From an uncultured Senegalimassilia sp. (GTDB taxonomy: Bacteria > Actinomycetota > Coriobacteriia > Coriobacteriales > Eggerthellaceae), in assembly GCF_934636665.1 (NCBI RefSeq), contig NZ_CAKUAT010000019.1, positions 1 through 48,781 on the forward strand: DNA of 48,781 nt. The letters are read 5' to 3'. The notes below the pieces were generated by a model. The model did no database searches. It had not been told where the DNA came from and saw only the letters and a list, made by a program, of their open reading frames with translations. Positions 24,946-32,696 of the stretch are shown here, one piece after another. Numbering within the stretch: position 1 is the stretch's first letter; each line of letters opens with the position of its first letter. The translations under genes were made by a program, and so were the position numbers.

Positions 24946-25419
24946 CTATTCGCAGATGTGGGTCATGCCTTGTGCAAGCATGGTGTATACGTGGTCGTCC
25001 GATAGGGAATAGATGACGGATTTGCCGTCGCGCTGGAACTTCACCAGGTGAGCTTGCTTGAGCTGGCGTAGCTGATGGGATACCGCAGATTGCGTGGCGC
25101 CGATGGCCTCGGCAAGTTCGCCTACGGACATGGCGCGTGCCATCAGGGCGAACAGTATCTTGATGCGCGTGGTATCGGCGAACACCTTGAACAGGTCCGC
25201 CAAATCGTAGAGCAGCTCCTCGTCGGGCATGGTATCGAAGCGCTGTTGCGTGTCTTCGCGATTGCATCCGCAGGGGCAATCGTCGACTTGCGGGTTTTGC
25301 ATCGCCCCGGCAGCGGGGGAGCCTTGGTTCTCGGCTTCCACGACCGATAGCTGGTCGGCTGCTGCTGCGCCGCTTTGCGTTGATTGCAGCGTGGAAGGTG
25401 GTATCTCTTTGTTTGGCAT
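24946..25419 (-). CDS. ArsR/SmtB-family metal-responsive repressor
   Basis: This winged-helix repressor should dissociate from DNA when it binds Zn, Cd or Pb. In its 157 residues the HTH is visible as MSVGELAEAIGATQSAVSHQLRQL. The C-terminal helix contains DDHVYTMLAQGMTHICE, which fits the DxHx(10)HxxE zinc site of the SmtB/CzrA group exactly. A second possible site is the cysteine cluster CPCGC in the ~60-residue N-terminal extension, as in CadC-like proteins. The start has AAAGGA nine bases upstream. It heads the operon with the HMA protein and the ATPase. An 18-bp palindrome adjoining its own -10 box is the likely operator. Confidence 0.93.
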   Translation of the reverse strand: MPNKEIPPSTLQSTQSGAAAADQLSVVEAENQGSPAAGAMQNPQVDDCPCGCNREDTQQRFDTMPDEELLYDLADLFKVFADTTRIKILFALMARAMSVGELAEAIGATQSAVSHQLRQLKQAHLVKFQRDGKSVIYSLSDDHVYTMLAQGMTHICE

Positions 25420-25450
25420 GGCTGCGATCCTTTCAGCTAACTGCTAAACA

Positions 25451-25496
25451 TATGAGCAACTGTTCATAAGTATAGCCGGCAGCGAATGCATGTCAA
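25451..25496 (-). promoter_or_regulatory. Promoter and ArsR-type operator of the Zn/Cd operon
   Basis: On the minus strand TTGACA (25496-25491) and TATACT (25474-25469) are separated by 16 nt. Directly after the -10 lies the palindrome TATGAGCAACTGTTCATA (25451-25468 on the plus strand), close to the ATGAACA-N-TGTTCAT operators of SmtB/CadC-type repressors. A bound repressor would cover the transcription start. Confidence 0.85.
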
Positions 25497-25568
25497 CTGG
25501 TTTTACGATTCAACACATGCCCCTGTTATGCGTGTCCAACGTAAAGTTTGATACTGTAAACCTTTCGC

Positions 25569-25596
25569 TTGACTATACCCCAGGGGGGCATATACT
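25569..25596 (+). promoter_or_regulatory. csoR-copA promoter with CsoR-type operator in the spacer
   Basis: TTGACT (25569-25574) and TATACT (25591-25596) are spaced 16 nt. The spacer is a GC-block pseudo-palindrome, ATACCCCAGGGGGGCA, flanked by TAT/ATA, which is the style of CsoR operators (C-run and G-run between A/T). Repression would relieve when Cu(I) binds CsoR. Confidence 0.85.
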
Positions 25597-25676
25597 AAAG
25601 ACGACCTACGTGTCTCAAGGGGTTATATGCGAATCGTCGTATGTCCCCTTCGGCTTCTCGATCGGAAGGATGTGCT

Positions 25677-26009
25677 ATGAACGAAGCTTCGACTGATGGG
25701 CAGGGGGCGCAAAAGCCCTGCTGTTGCCACCATAAGGCAACGCCGCGCAGCCAGCAGATGCAAGAAGACCTGCAAAAACGGTTGAATCGCGTGATAGGCC
25801 AGCTCAACGGCGTGAAAACGATGATCGACGACAACCGCTATTGCGGCGATGTGCTCGTTCAGCTTTCCGCGGCCGAAAGCGCCGTGCACAGCATTTCCGC
25901 CATCTTGCTGCAAAACCACTTGGAAACCTGCGTGGTCGAGCAGATCGAGCAGGGCAATACGCAGATCATCGATGAAGCCATGCAGCTCATTAAGAAGTTC
26001 GCGCGGTAA
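25677..26009 (+). CDS. csoR: CsoR-family copper-sensing transcriptional repressor
   Basis: CsoR is an all-helical repressor that releases DNA when Cu(I) binds. The 110-residue protein has the family core RLNRVIGQLNGVKTMI and the Cu(I) ligands in order: Cys in NRYCGDV, His and Cys in QNHLETCV. The basic N-terminus also carries CCCHH, which could be an additional metal site. ATG 25677 is chosen because GGAAGGA ends six bases upstream; an earlier in-frame ATG at 25641 would add 12 residues unlike the family. It is followed by copA after 20 nt. The operator-like GC-block lies within its promoter, so it is autoregulated together with copA (inference). Confidence 0.95.
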   Translation: MNEASTDGQGAQKPCCCHHKATPRSQQMQEDLQKRLNRVIGQLNGVKTMIDDNRYCGDVLVQLSAAESAVHSISAILLQNHLETCVVEQIEQGNTQIIDEAMQLIKKFAR

Positions 26010-26029
26010 GCGCTGAAAGAAGGATAGGT

Positions 26030-28645
26030 ATGAAACGTACATTCGACGTGACGGGCATGACGTGTGCCGCATGCTCGGCGCGTGTCGAGAAGGCCGCTTC
26101 GAACGTGCCGGGCGTCGCCGCGGTGTCGGTCAACCTGCTGAAGAACAGCATGGAAGCGGATTTCGATGGCGAAGACACCACCCTCGCCGCAATCTCGGCG
26201 GCGGTCGAGAAGGCGGGCTATGGTGCATATCCGCGGCCCGAGGCGGGGTCCGCGGCAAACAGCGTGCAGCAGCCTGTGCGCCCGGTGAACGATTCCGCCG
26301 CGGAGGCGAAGCGGGTGCGCATGCGCCTGATCGTGAGCTTCTGCTTCACCATCCCGTTGTTCTATCTGTCCATGGGGCATATGTTCGGATGGCCGCTGCC
26401 CGGGGTTTTCCTGGGCCATGAGAACATGCTTACGTTCGCGTTCACCCAGTTCCTGCTGCTATTGCCCGTCATTTTCGTGAACTTCAAGTTCTTCCGTGTG
26501 GGCTTCAAGACCCTCGTCCACGGTGCGCCGAACATGGATTCGCTCATCGCGCTCGGCTCCGCCGCATCCATCATATACGGAATTGCTGCCATCTACCGCA
26601 TCGGTTGGGGCATGGGCCATGGGGACATCGATTTCGCGCATGCTGCCGCCATGGACCTGTACTTCGAATCCGCCGCCATGATCTTGACGCTCATCACGCT
26701 CGGCAAGTACTTCGAGGCGCGGGCCAAGGGCAAGACCACCGATGCCATTACCAAGCTTATGGATTTGACTCCGAAGGAAGCTGCGCGCCGCACGCCGGAT
26801 GGCGGCGTTGAGCAGGTGCCGGTCGAGCAGGTACGCGTCGGCGATATGCTCGTGGTCAAGGCCGGTCAGAACGTGCCGGTCGACGGTGTGGTCGTCGAAG
26901 GCGACGGCGTGGTGGACGAGTCGGTCATCACGGGCGAGAGCGTACCGGTCGGCAAGCATGCCGGCGATGCCGTTACGGGAGCAACCCTGAACAAGTCCGG
27001 GTGGTTCGTCATGCGGGCGGACCGCGTCGGCGGCGATACCACGCTTGCGGGCATCATCCGCCTTGTCGACGAGGCGACTTCTACCAAGGCCCCTATCGAG
27101 AAGATCGCGGACAAGATCGCAGGCGTGTTCGTTCCCATCGTCATCGTCATCGCTGCCGCAACGTTCGCCGTATGGATGGTTCTCTCCGCCGATGTGTCCA
27201 CAGCGCTCACGCATGCCATCTCAGTGCTCGTGATCAGCTGCCCGTGCGCGCTCGGCCTTGCGACGCCTACGGCCATCATGGTGGGAACGGGGCGTGGAGC
27301 CGCCAGCGGCATCTTGGTGAAGTCGGCTGAGGCGCTTGAGGTCGCCCATGATGTCAAAACGGTCGTGTTCGACAAGACGGGAACCATCACAACGGGTAAA
27401 CCCGTGGTCACCGATGTCGTGCGCGTCAACGGCGTGGACGAGCGTGGCCTTGCCAGTCTTGCGCTTTCCATCGAGCAACGCAGCGAGCATCCGCTTGCCC
27501 AGGCCGTTGCGGCATGGGCTGAGGCCACCGGTGCACAGGTTCAACCGGTCGATGCATTCGAGCAGATCGCTGGCGGGGGCGTGCGCGCAAGCGTTGCAGG
27601 AGCTTGCGCGCTGGCGGGCAATGCCAGGTTGATGCAGGAAGCGGGCGTGGACGTTTCCGTGTTCGAATCGCGCGCTCGCGAGCTTGCCGATGAAGGCAAA
27701 ACGCCCTTGTTTTTCGCCTGTGGCGGTAAGATGTGCGGTCTTGTCGCCGTAGCCGACACCGTCAAGCCCTCAAGCGCCGCCGCGCTCGAGGAGCTGCGCG
27801 CCATGGGTTTGCGCACCGTCATGCTCACGGGCGATAACGAGCGCACGGCGCAGGCTATCCAGCGACAGGTCGGCGCCGATGAGGTTATAGCCGGCGTGCT
27901 CCCCCAAGATAAGGAGCGCGAGATTCGCCGCCTTTCCGAACAAGGGCGCGTGGCCATGGTCGGCGATGGCATCAACGACGCCCCGGCGCTTGCCCGCGCC
28001 GACGTGGGCATTGCCATCGGAGCTGGCACCGAGATCGCCATCGAGAGCGCTGATGTCGTGCTCATGCGCTCTGACGTCCTGGATGTGCCCGCCGCCATAC
28101 AGCTATCGCGCTCTACGCTGCGCAACATCAAGCAGAACTTGTTCTGGGCGTTGATCTACAATGCGGTGTGCATCCCGGTGGCCGCCGGCGTGTTCTCGGT
28201 CGCGGGCTTCACGCTCAACCCCATGATCGCCGCTGCGGCTATGAGCTGCTCAAGCGTCTGCGTCGTTTCCAATGCGCTGCGCCTGCGCACGTGGAAGCCG
28301 CGCTTCGTCTCGACCGGGGCGCAGCAACTCGCCGGCAGGCAAGGCGAACCCAACGAAAAAGCTACGGATGCAACCGCATCCGAGCAGGATATCCAGGCAA
28401 TCGATGCGGGTGCGCCCGCGGATAAGGAGATCATTATGGAAAAGAAGCTCACCGTCGAGGGTATGATGTGCCCGAAGTGCGTCGCCCATGTCAAGAAGGC
28501 GCTCGAGGACGTAGAGGGCGTGTCGGAGGCCGTTGTCGACCTTGATGCCGGCACCGCCGTTGCGAAGCTTGCCGATGCGGTGGACGATACCGTGCTCGTT
28601 AACGCCGTTGTCGAAGCGGGCTACGAAGTGAAGGGCATCGAGTAG
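26030..28645 (+). CDS. copA: Copper-exporting P1B-1 ATPase CopA with an additional C-terminal HMA domain
   Basis: This membrane pump removes Cu(I) from the cytoplasm. The 871 residues comprise an N-terminal HMA domain (GMTCAAC, residues 3-66), eight membrane helices, CPC at 404-406 in SCPCALGLATPTA, phospho-aspartate D448 in DKTGTIT, SEHPLA and GDGINDAP. YN in the seventh helix and MSCSS in the eighth identify the Cu(I) class. Unusually, a second HMA domain follows the last helix after a ~50-residue hydrophilic linker (GMMCPKC, residues about 805-871). Its first Met, residue 803, has its own Shine-Dalgarno, so a free chaperone may be made as well. AAGGAT precedes ATG 26030. It lies 20 nt after csoR. 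Confidence 0.96.
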   Translation: MKRTFDVTGMTCAACSARVEKAASNVPGVAAVSVNLLKNSMEADFDGEDTTLAAISAAVEKAGYGAYPRPEAGSAANSVQQPVRPVNDSAAEAKRVRMRLIVSFCFTIPLFYLSMGHMFGWPLPGVFLGHENMLTFAFTQFLLLLPVIFVNFKFFRVGFKTLVHGAPNMDSLIALGSAASIIYGIAAIYRIGWGMGHGDIDFAHAAAMDLYFESAAMILTLITLGKYFEARAKGKTTDAITKLMDLTPKEAARRTPDGGVEQVPVEQVRVGDMLVVKAGQNVPVDGVVVEGDGVVDESVITGESVPVGKHAGDAVTGATLNKSGWFVMRADRVGGDTTLAGIIRLVDEATSTKAPIEKIADKIAGVFVPIVIVIAAATFAVWMVLSADVSTALTHAISVLVISCPCALGLATPTAIMVGTGRGAASGILVKSAEALEVAHDVKTVVFDKTGTITTGKPVVTDVVRVNGVDERGLASLALSIEQRSEHPLAQAVAAWAEATGAQVQPVDAFEQIAGGGVRASVAGACALAGNARLMQEAGVDVSVFESRARELADEGKTPLFFACGGKMCGLVAVADTVKPSSAAALEELRAMGLRTVMLTGDNERTAQAIQRQVGADEVIAGVLPQDKEREIRRLSEQGRVAMVGDGINDAPALARADVGIAIGAGTEIAIESADVVLMRSDVLDVPAAIQLSRSTLRNIKQNLFWALIYNAVCIPVAAGVFSVAGFTLNPMIAAAAMSCSSVCVVSNALRLRTWKPRFVSTGAQQLAGRQGEPNEKATDATASEQDIQAIDAGAPADKEIIMEKKLTVEGMMCPKCVAHVKKALEDVEGVSEAVVDLDAGTAVAKLADAVDDTVLVNAVVEAGYEVKGIE
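28424..28438 (+). promoter_or_regulatory. Internal ribosome binding site inside copA
   Basis: AAGGAG (28424-28429) is followed after six bases by the in-frame ATG at 28436, just where the C-terminal HMA domain begins. It is as strong as the sites of independent genes in this window. Confidence 0.75.
28436..28645 (+). CDS. Nested in-frame CopZ-like HMA copper chaperone (internal start in copA)
   Basis: Starting at ATG 28436 within the copA frame, the 69 residues form one complete HMA domain: MEKKLTVEGMMCPKC at the start and NAVVEAGYEVKGIE at the end, the length of a typical CopZ. The perfect Shine-Dalgarno six bases upstream argues that ribosomes can initiate here. The output would be a soluble Cu(I) chaperone in addition to the fused domain. 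E. coli achieves a similar dual output from copA by frameshifting. That this happens here is an inference. The alternative is that the domain is simply a fused C-terminal HMA with a chance AAGGAG. Confidence 0.55.
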   Translation: MEKKLTVEGMMCPKCVAHVKKALEDVEGVSEAVVDLDAGTAVAKLADAVDDTVLVNAVVEAGYEVKGIE

Positions 28646-28672
28646 GTCGGCCTTCACGTTCTCCGCGAATCT

Positions 28673-28736
28673 CGGCGCCGTTATCGCATGGGACCTCAGG
28701 GCCCGGTGCGATGACGGCGCCGTTTTCGTGAGGCGG
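28673..28736. terminator. Bidirectional terminator between copA and the aminotransferase-like gene
   Basis: CGGCGCCG and ATCGCA (28673-28688) pair with TGCGAT and CGGCGCCG (28717-28732), interrupted by a two-base mismatch. TTTT follows on the plus strand. The next gene ends at 28738 on the minus strand, so the hairpin may serve both. Confidence 0.8.
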
Positions 28737-28737
28737 G

Positions 28738-29865
28738 TCAGCTTCCGGCGACGATTTGCCGCAGCGCGGCGATGAACCGCTCGTTGTCCGACCTTGTGCG
28801 CACGCTCACGCAAAAATGGCTGCCGGGTGAGACCCCGGGCGTGCGATCGAGCGTGCGAACCGGGAATCCTCGCTTTTGCAGCTTGCGCACAAGGTCCGGC
28901 GCATCCACGGCCCCCAAACGCATGGAGCGTCCCGGGGCGAACGAGCACATCACGTAATTCGCCTCAGCAGGGTAGATGCTGATTCCGGGGACCAGGCTGA
29001 GCATGCACTGCATCCAGGGAATCTCCGTTTCAAGCACCTCGCGCGCCCGTTCCAGGTGATGATCGGGCGTAGCAAGCTTCAGCAGGCGCGCGCTGAGGGC
29101 GGCGGAGGCCGGGCGTTTGGCTATTTGGGCGATGCGGCTGGCGACGGCGGGGTGCGCCAATGCGCACGACAAGGGCATGCCGGGCAGCGAGAACGTGTCG
29201 GTGAGCGACCGGATGACGATGAGGTTCGAGTGCTCGGCAAGCATATTCGCTGTGGATTCGCCGCCGAGCGTCAGGTCTATCCCTCGCTCGTCCACGATCA
29301 CCCAAGCGCAGGCTTGCAGGTAATCGAGCAGTGTCTGCCGAGCTAGCAGCCGGCTGGTGGGGAAGGCGGGGTTGGCGAGCATGGCCGCATCGAAGGATAA
29401 CCCCATGCGCCGTACGGCCTGCGGGTCGGGAACCACGAATCCATCGGGGCCGGGAACCTCTACGATGCGATGACCGGCGGTTCCCAGGCATCGTTCGTAG
29501 GCAGCGCGCGAGGGCACAGGCACCGCTACGGATCGTGGCTCGAACGAGTTCGCCACAGCAGCTAGCACGTCGGTGGCCGATGCGCCGACGGCAACGCATT
29601 CGGGGTGTACGCCGTAGCGATGCGCCAACAGCCCGGGAATCTGGGCTTGCGCCGTGCGTTCCTCTTCGGGCGTGATGGGGTTTCGCGTCAGCATGTTCAG
29701 CGCCGGGCTGAAGGCCTCGGGCATGCCGAGCGGATTGAGCGTCTGCGAGAAGTCGAGCCAGTCGATGATGGAGATCTCGGAATCGGGCAACATGTCGGGA
29801 GCCGCCTGCGCGGGAGCGAGGGCACCCCATCCGGTGGTGCGAAGGCGTCCGTTCGATCCATCCAC
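28738..29865 (-). CDS. Aminotransferase class I/II homologue (CobD/HisC-like) lacking the PLP lysine
   Basis: The 375 residues follow the fold of threonine-phosphate decarboxylase/histidinol-phosphate aminotransferase. Visible are LDFSQTLNPLGMP near the start, the substrate/PLP segment NPAFPTSRLL, and VIVDERGID, whose aspartate would contact the PLP ring nitrogen. At the position of the Schiff-base lysine, where relatives read S-F/L-T-K-x-F-x-x-P-G-L-R-L-G, this protein has SLTDTFSLPGMPLS. The lysine is Asp223, and the conserved Arg and Gly that follow are also changed. It is therefore probably not a functional aminotransferase, but an altered or pseudo-enzyme (inference). AAGGAGG nine bases before ATG 29865 and an intact frame show it is still expressed. 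It is divergent from dinB, with 99 bp between. Confidence 0.85.
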   Translation of the reverse strand: MDGSNGRLRTTGWGALAPAQAAPDMLPDSEISIIDWLDFSQTLNPLGMPEAFSPALNMLTRNPITPEEERTAQAQIPGLLAHRYGVHPECVAVGASATDVLAAVANSFEPRSVAVPVPSRAAYERCLGTAGHRIVEVPGPDGFVVPDPQAVRRMGLSFDAAMLANPAFPTSRLLARQTLLDYLQACAWVIVDERGIDLTLGGESTANMLAEHSNLIVIRSLTDTFSLPGMPLSCALAHPAVASRIAQIAKRPASAALSARLLKLATPDHHLERAREVLETEIPWMQCMLSLVPGISIYPAEANYVMCSFAPGRSMRLGAVDAPDLVRKLQKRGFPVRTLDRTPGVSPGSHFCVSVRTRSDNERFIAALRQIVAGS

Positions 29866-29948
29866 AGCGCCCTCCTTCCCGTTAGTGCCCGATATCGCGA
29901 TAAAGCCGAACGCTTATAGTAGCACAGCGTTTCGCGCTCCGCGCCCCG

Positions 29949-29965
29949 TGGTAAACTGGAACGCA
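29949..29965 (+). promoter_or_regulatory. Extended -10 promoter for leaderless dinB
   Basis: TGG-TAAACT (hexamer 29952-29957) is a TGN-extended -10 and ends 7 nt before the dinB ATG. The intervening GGAACGC contains no good Shine-Dalgarno at a usable distance. No LexA box matching GAAC-N4-GTTC is seen here. Confidence 0.55.
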
Positions 29966-31263
29966 TGATCGATTCGAGCGAACATGAGGGCATGCTGCCT
30001 TTGGAACCCTGGGATGGGCCGGCAATCCTGCTGGTCGACCTTGACGCGTTCTTCGCCTCCGTCGAGCAGCTTGACCATCCCGGTTGGCGCGGCAAACCCG
30101 TCATCGTCGGGGGAAACGCCGACAAGCACGGCGTGGTGTCTACGGCGTCCTATGAAGCGCGCGTGTTCGGCGTTCGCTCCGCCATGCCCGCGGTAACGGC
30201 TCGCAAACTTTGTCCGCAGGCCATCTGGGCCGCTGGCAGGTTCGATCGGTATAAGCAGGTCAGCAACCAGGTTATGTCCATTCTCAACGATGAGACGCCG
30301 CTTGTGCAGCAAGTCAGCATCGATGAGGCCTTCCTCGATGTTACCCCTACGCGCACCAACAGGGAGCATCCCGTTGCCGTTGCGCGGCGTATCCAGCAGC
30401 GAGTGGAAGAGCTCGGCGTCACGTGCTCGGTAGGAGTGGGCACTTCCAAGACGGTTGCGAAGATCGCCTCCGACATGGACAAGCCCCGCGGCCTTACCGT
30501 CGTCTATCCGGGAACCGAGCGCGCGTTTCTCGATCCGCTTCCCGTGCGCAGCATGAGCGGCATCGGCGCGGCCGCCGAGCAACGCCTGAAAAGCCATGGG
30601 GTGCAAACGCTCGGGCAGCTGGTGTGCGAGGGTCCGGCGCGCCTTGAGCGCCTGTTTGGGAAGAACGGACGCGTCATGTACATGCGGGCCTGCGGCCTTG
30701 ATGATTCGCCTATCCAGCAACATGCGCCGGTGAAATCGGTGTCGAACGAGGTCACGTTCGCGAACGATCTTCGCACGCGCGAGGACATCGAGGCGGCAAT
30801 CAGTACCCAGGCGGCCAAAGTGGGCCGGCGGTTGCGCGGCAAGGGCTTGCGCGGCTCCACCATCGGCCTGCGCCTTCGATACCCCGATAGGTCGAGCCGC
30901 TCGGTCCAGCGCAGGCTTGCCCGGCCGACCGACGACGAGCTGCTGTTCGCTCCTGAGCTTTGCGGCATGCTCGACGAGCTTTGGGAACCCGGCACCGCAG
31001 TGCGCCTCATCGGCGTGTCCGTCTCCGGGTTCTCCGAGTCGGAAGGCGAGCAGGGCAGCCTGTTCGATGTGAAGCAGGTCGCCCCGCTTGAGGGCGATGC
31101 GAAGCCGCGCATCCAAGACGAGTCGAAGCGACGCGGCTTGCTTGCAGCAACCGACTTGGTGAAAGATCGCTTCGGGGAAGGGGCGGTGCGATTCGGCCAC
31201 GAGCTGCGCAACGATGGCAATACCACCGGTACCGCTGCCAAGAATCCCGCAGATTACAAGTAA
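29965..31263 (+). CDS. dinB: DNA polymerase IV (Y-family translesion polymerase)
   Basis: This error-prone, lesion-bypassing polymerase acts at stalled forks with the sliding clamp. In the 432 residues the catalytic metal ligands are D25 in LLVDLDAFFASVE and D120-E121 in VSIDEAFLD, which are the diagnostic Y-family motifs. The palm/thumb sequence TCSVGVGTSKTVAKIASD follows, with a helix-hairpin-helix around MSGIGAAAEQRL. The QGSLFDV segment near residue 365 looks like a clamp-binding motif of the QxxLF type. The ATG at 29965 is the only sensible start, and a -10 box ends 7 nt before it, so the message may be leaderless. It is divergently oriented to the pseudo-aminotransferase gene. Confidence 0.96.
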   Translation: MIDSSEHEGMLPLEPWDGPAILLVDLDAFFASVEQLDHPGWRGKPVIVGGNADKHGVVSTASYEARVFGVRSAMPAVTARKLCPQAIWAAGRFDRYKQVSNQVMSILNDETPLVQQVSIDEAFLDVTPTRTNREHPVAVARRIQQRVEELGVTCSVGVGTSKTVAKIASDMDKPRGLTVVYPGTERAFLDPLPVRSMSGIGAAAEQRLKSHGVQTLGQLVCEGPARLERLFGKNGRVMYMRACGLDDSPIQQHAPVKSVSNEVTFANDLRTREDIEAAISTQAAKVGRRLRGKGLRGSTIGLRLRYPDRSSRSVQRRLARPTDDELLFAPELCGMLDELWEPGTAVRLIGVSVSGFSESEGEQGSLFDVKQVAPLEGDAKPRIQDESKRRGLLAATDLVKDRFGEGAVRFGHELRNDGNTTGTAAKNPADYK

Positions 31264-31274
31264 CTGCATGTATT

Positions 31275-31309
31275 GAGCGCCTGCGTCCATGATGGCGACG
31301 CAGGCGCTC
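31275..31309. terminator. Hairpin between dinB and the convergent LuxR gene
   Basis: GAGCGCCTGCGTC and GACGCAGGCGCTC form a perfect 13-bp stem around a nine-base loop, 12 nt after the dinB stop. No T-run follows on the plus strand. The position between convergent genes suits a bidirectional terminator. Confidence 0.65.
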
Positions 31310-31440
31310 CATGTATCGGCTGGTTTTCGGGCTTGGCGGCAGTTCGCTTCGCCGCATGGGCGTGCAAGCTTGATGGCGAGCCGCCCGCTGGAACTCCTAT
31401 GTGCACGGCCGATCGGTATGCATAGGGCGCGGATGAGCGG

Positions 31441-32430
31441 CTAGTAGTCCCAGTAATCCTGGATCAGTTCCTGCCTGTTCGCTTTCTGCGATTTCTTCAG
31501 GATATTGTGCACATGCACCTTCACGGTTCCCGGCGCAAGCGATAGCTCGGCTGCGATGTTCTGGTTGTCCTTGCCGAGCAACACCAGTCGCAAGATCTCG
31601 GTTTCGCGGGGCGTGAGTTTGTGGGATGCAGCGTACGGCACCAGGTTGTGATCGATATAGGTTTCCACCTGTTCCCCTCCTTGCGTGGGAGGCTCGCTGT
31701 GGCGCACGGAAAGATACGTCAACGAAGAGCGCAGCGCAACGAATTCGCAGACCAAGGCAAGTAGGTTCTCGGCGAAGTTGCGTTCCGGGAAGAAGCCCAG
31801 GGGGATATCCACGTGCCCCTGGCCGATTACCAGCAAGACGAAGCCGTTCTCGGCGACCACTGCTAGCAGCAGCACCCATAGCAGCACGTAGAACTTCGGG
31901 AAGCGGCTTAATCGCAGCCGTAGCCGTTCGTCCTCGGTAGTGATGTACTTATATGCCGCGAAGAACAACATCCAGGCGATGAACACCTCGCGCAGTGAAT
32001 AGAACACGAACATGTGCACATACCCTTGCGGAAGGAACAGCGTTACGGCAAGGCTTGCGCCGACGAATAGATACGCTGGGCCTAGTTTTATGATGAGGGA
32101 GTCTTCCTCCATATAGGTGCATATCATCAGCCAAAACGACATGAGCGTAGCGCAACCGAAGATGATGGAGAAGGCCGGGTCCCCGATGAAGAACGCCTCG
32201 TGCGATACCGTCGACTCCGATGCCATCACGTAATCGTCGCGGAATACGAGCATGCAGTCGGCGTAGTACATGAGAAAGCCCACGAAACAGTACAGCTGCA
32301 CTTTGTTGCGCGAAACCAGATAGGACGCCAGGCAACATGCCGAGGTCAGGATTGCGCACACCTGCATGGCGATCGAGTAGTAAAACAGGAACATGCTTGA
32401 ATCCACAGCACATCGCTTTCGTTTGGTCAT
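31441..32430 (-). CDS. Membrane LuxR-type transcriptional regulator
   Basis: The N-terminal ~220 residues contain around seven hydrophobic helices with no recognised enzyme motifs. The C-terminal ~60 residues are a LuxR/GerE DNA-binding domain (LTPRETEILRLVLLG, IAAELSLAPGTVKVHVHNIL). The protein is presumably a one-component membrane sensor. The start is taken as ATG 32430 (329 residues). A TTG at 32439 is in frame, but neither has a good ribosome site. A TATACT box on the minus strand at 32458-32453 leaves a leader of only ~16 nt. It is divergent from the YfcC-type carrier, and a 16-bp perfect palindrome lies between, so that carrier is the likely target (inference). Confidence 0.88.
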   Translation of the reverse strand: MTKRKRCAVDSSMFLFYYSIAMQVCAILTSACCLASYLVSRNKVQLYCFVGFLMYYADCMLVFRDDYVMASESTVSHEAFFIGDPAFSIIFGCATLMSFWLMICTYMEEDSLIIKLGPAYLFVGASLAVTLFLPQGYVHMFVFYSLREVFIAWMLFFAAYKYITTEDERLRLRLSRFPKFYVLLWVLLLAVVAENGFVLLVIGQGHVDIPLGFFPERNFAENLLALVCEFVALRSSLTYLSVRHSEPPTQGGEQVETYIDHNLVPYAASHKLTPRETEILRLVLLGKDNQNIAAELSLAPGTVKVHVHNILKKSQKANRQELIQDYWDY

Positions 32431-32500
32431 GGGTCCCAATCAGAACGGGTACAGTATACGCTACATATTCCAAACAAAGAAACGCCTGATGAAAGGCACC

Positions 32501-32532
32501 TATACCCGGTTTATACCTGGGTATATACCCAG
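32501..32532. promoter_or_regulatory. Palindrome and phased TATACC repeats in the luxR-yfcC divergent region
   Basis: CTGGGTATATACCCAG (32517-32532) is a perfect 16-bp palindrome. TATACC occurs at 32501, 32512 and 32524, spaced 11 and 12 nt, about one helical turn. The cluster sits between the divergent LuxR gene and the carrier gene and is the best operator candidate there. Confidence 0.6.
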
Positions 32533-32696
32533 CTTTCCTCTGGCGATATACGGCTAAACCTGGCAATCATGGGGTCAGCCCGAACAAGACGGGCGCAAGT
32601 CGCTCGCAGCCAAGCGAACTGAGCCAAGCAGGACGCGGAAGTTGCGACAACGCTATACCGGATGAGAATCCGGAACTCCATGAAAGGGGGGTGCAT

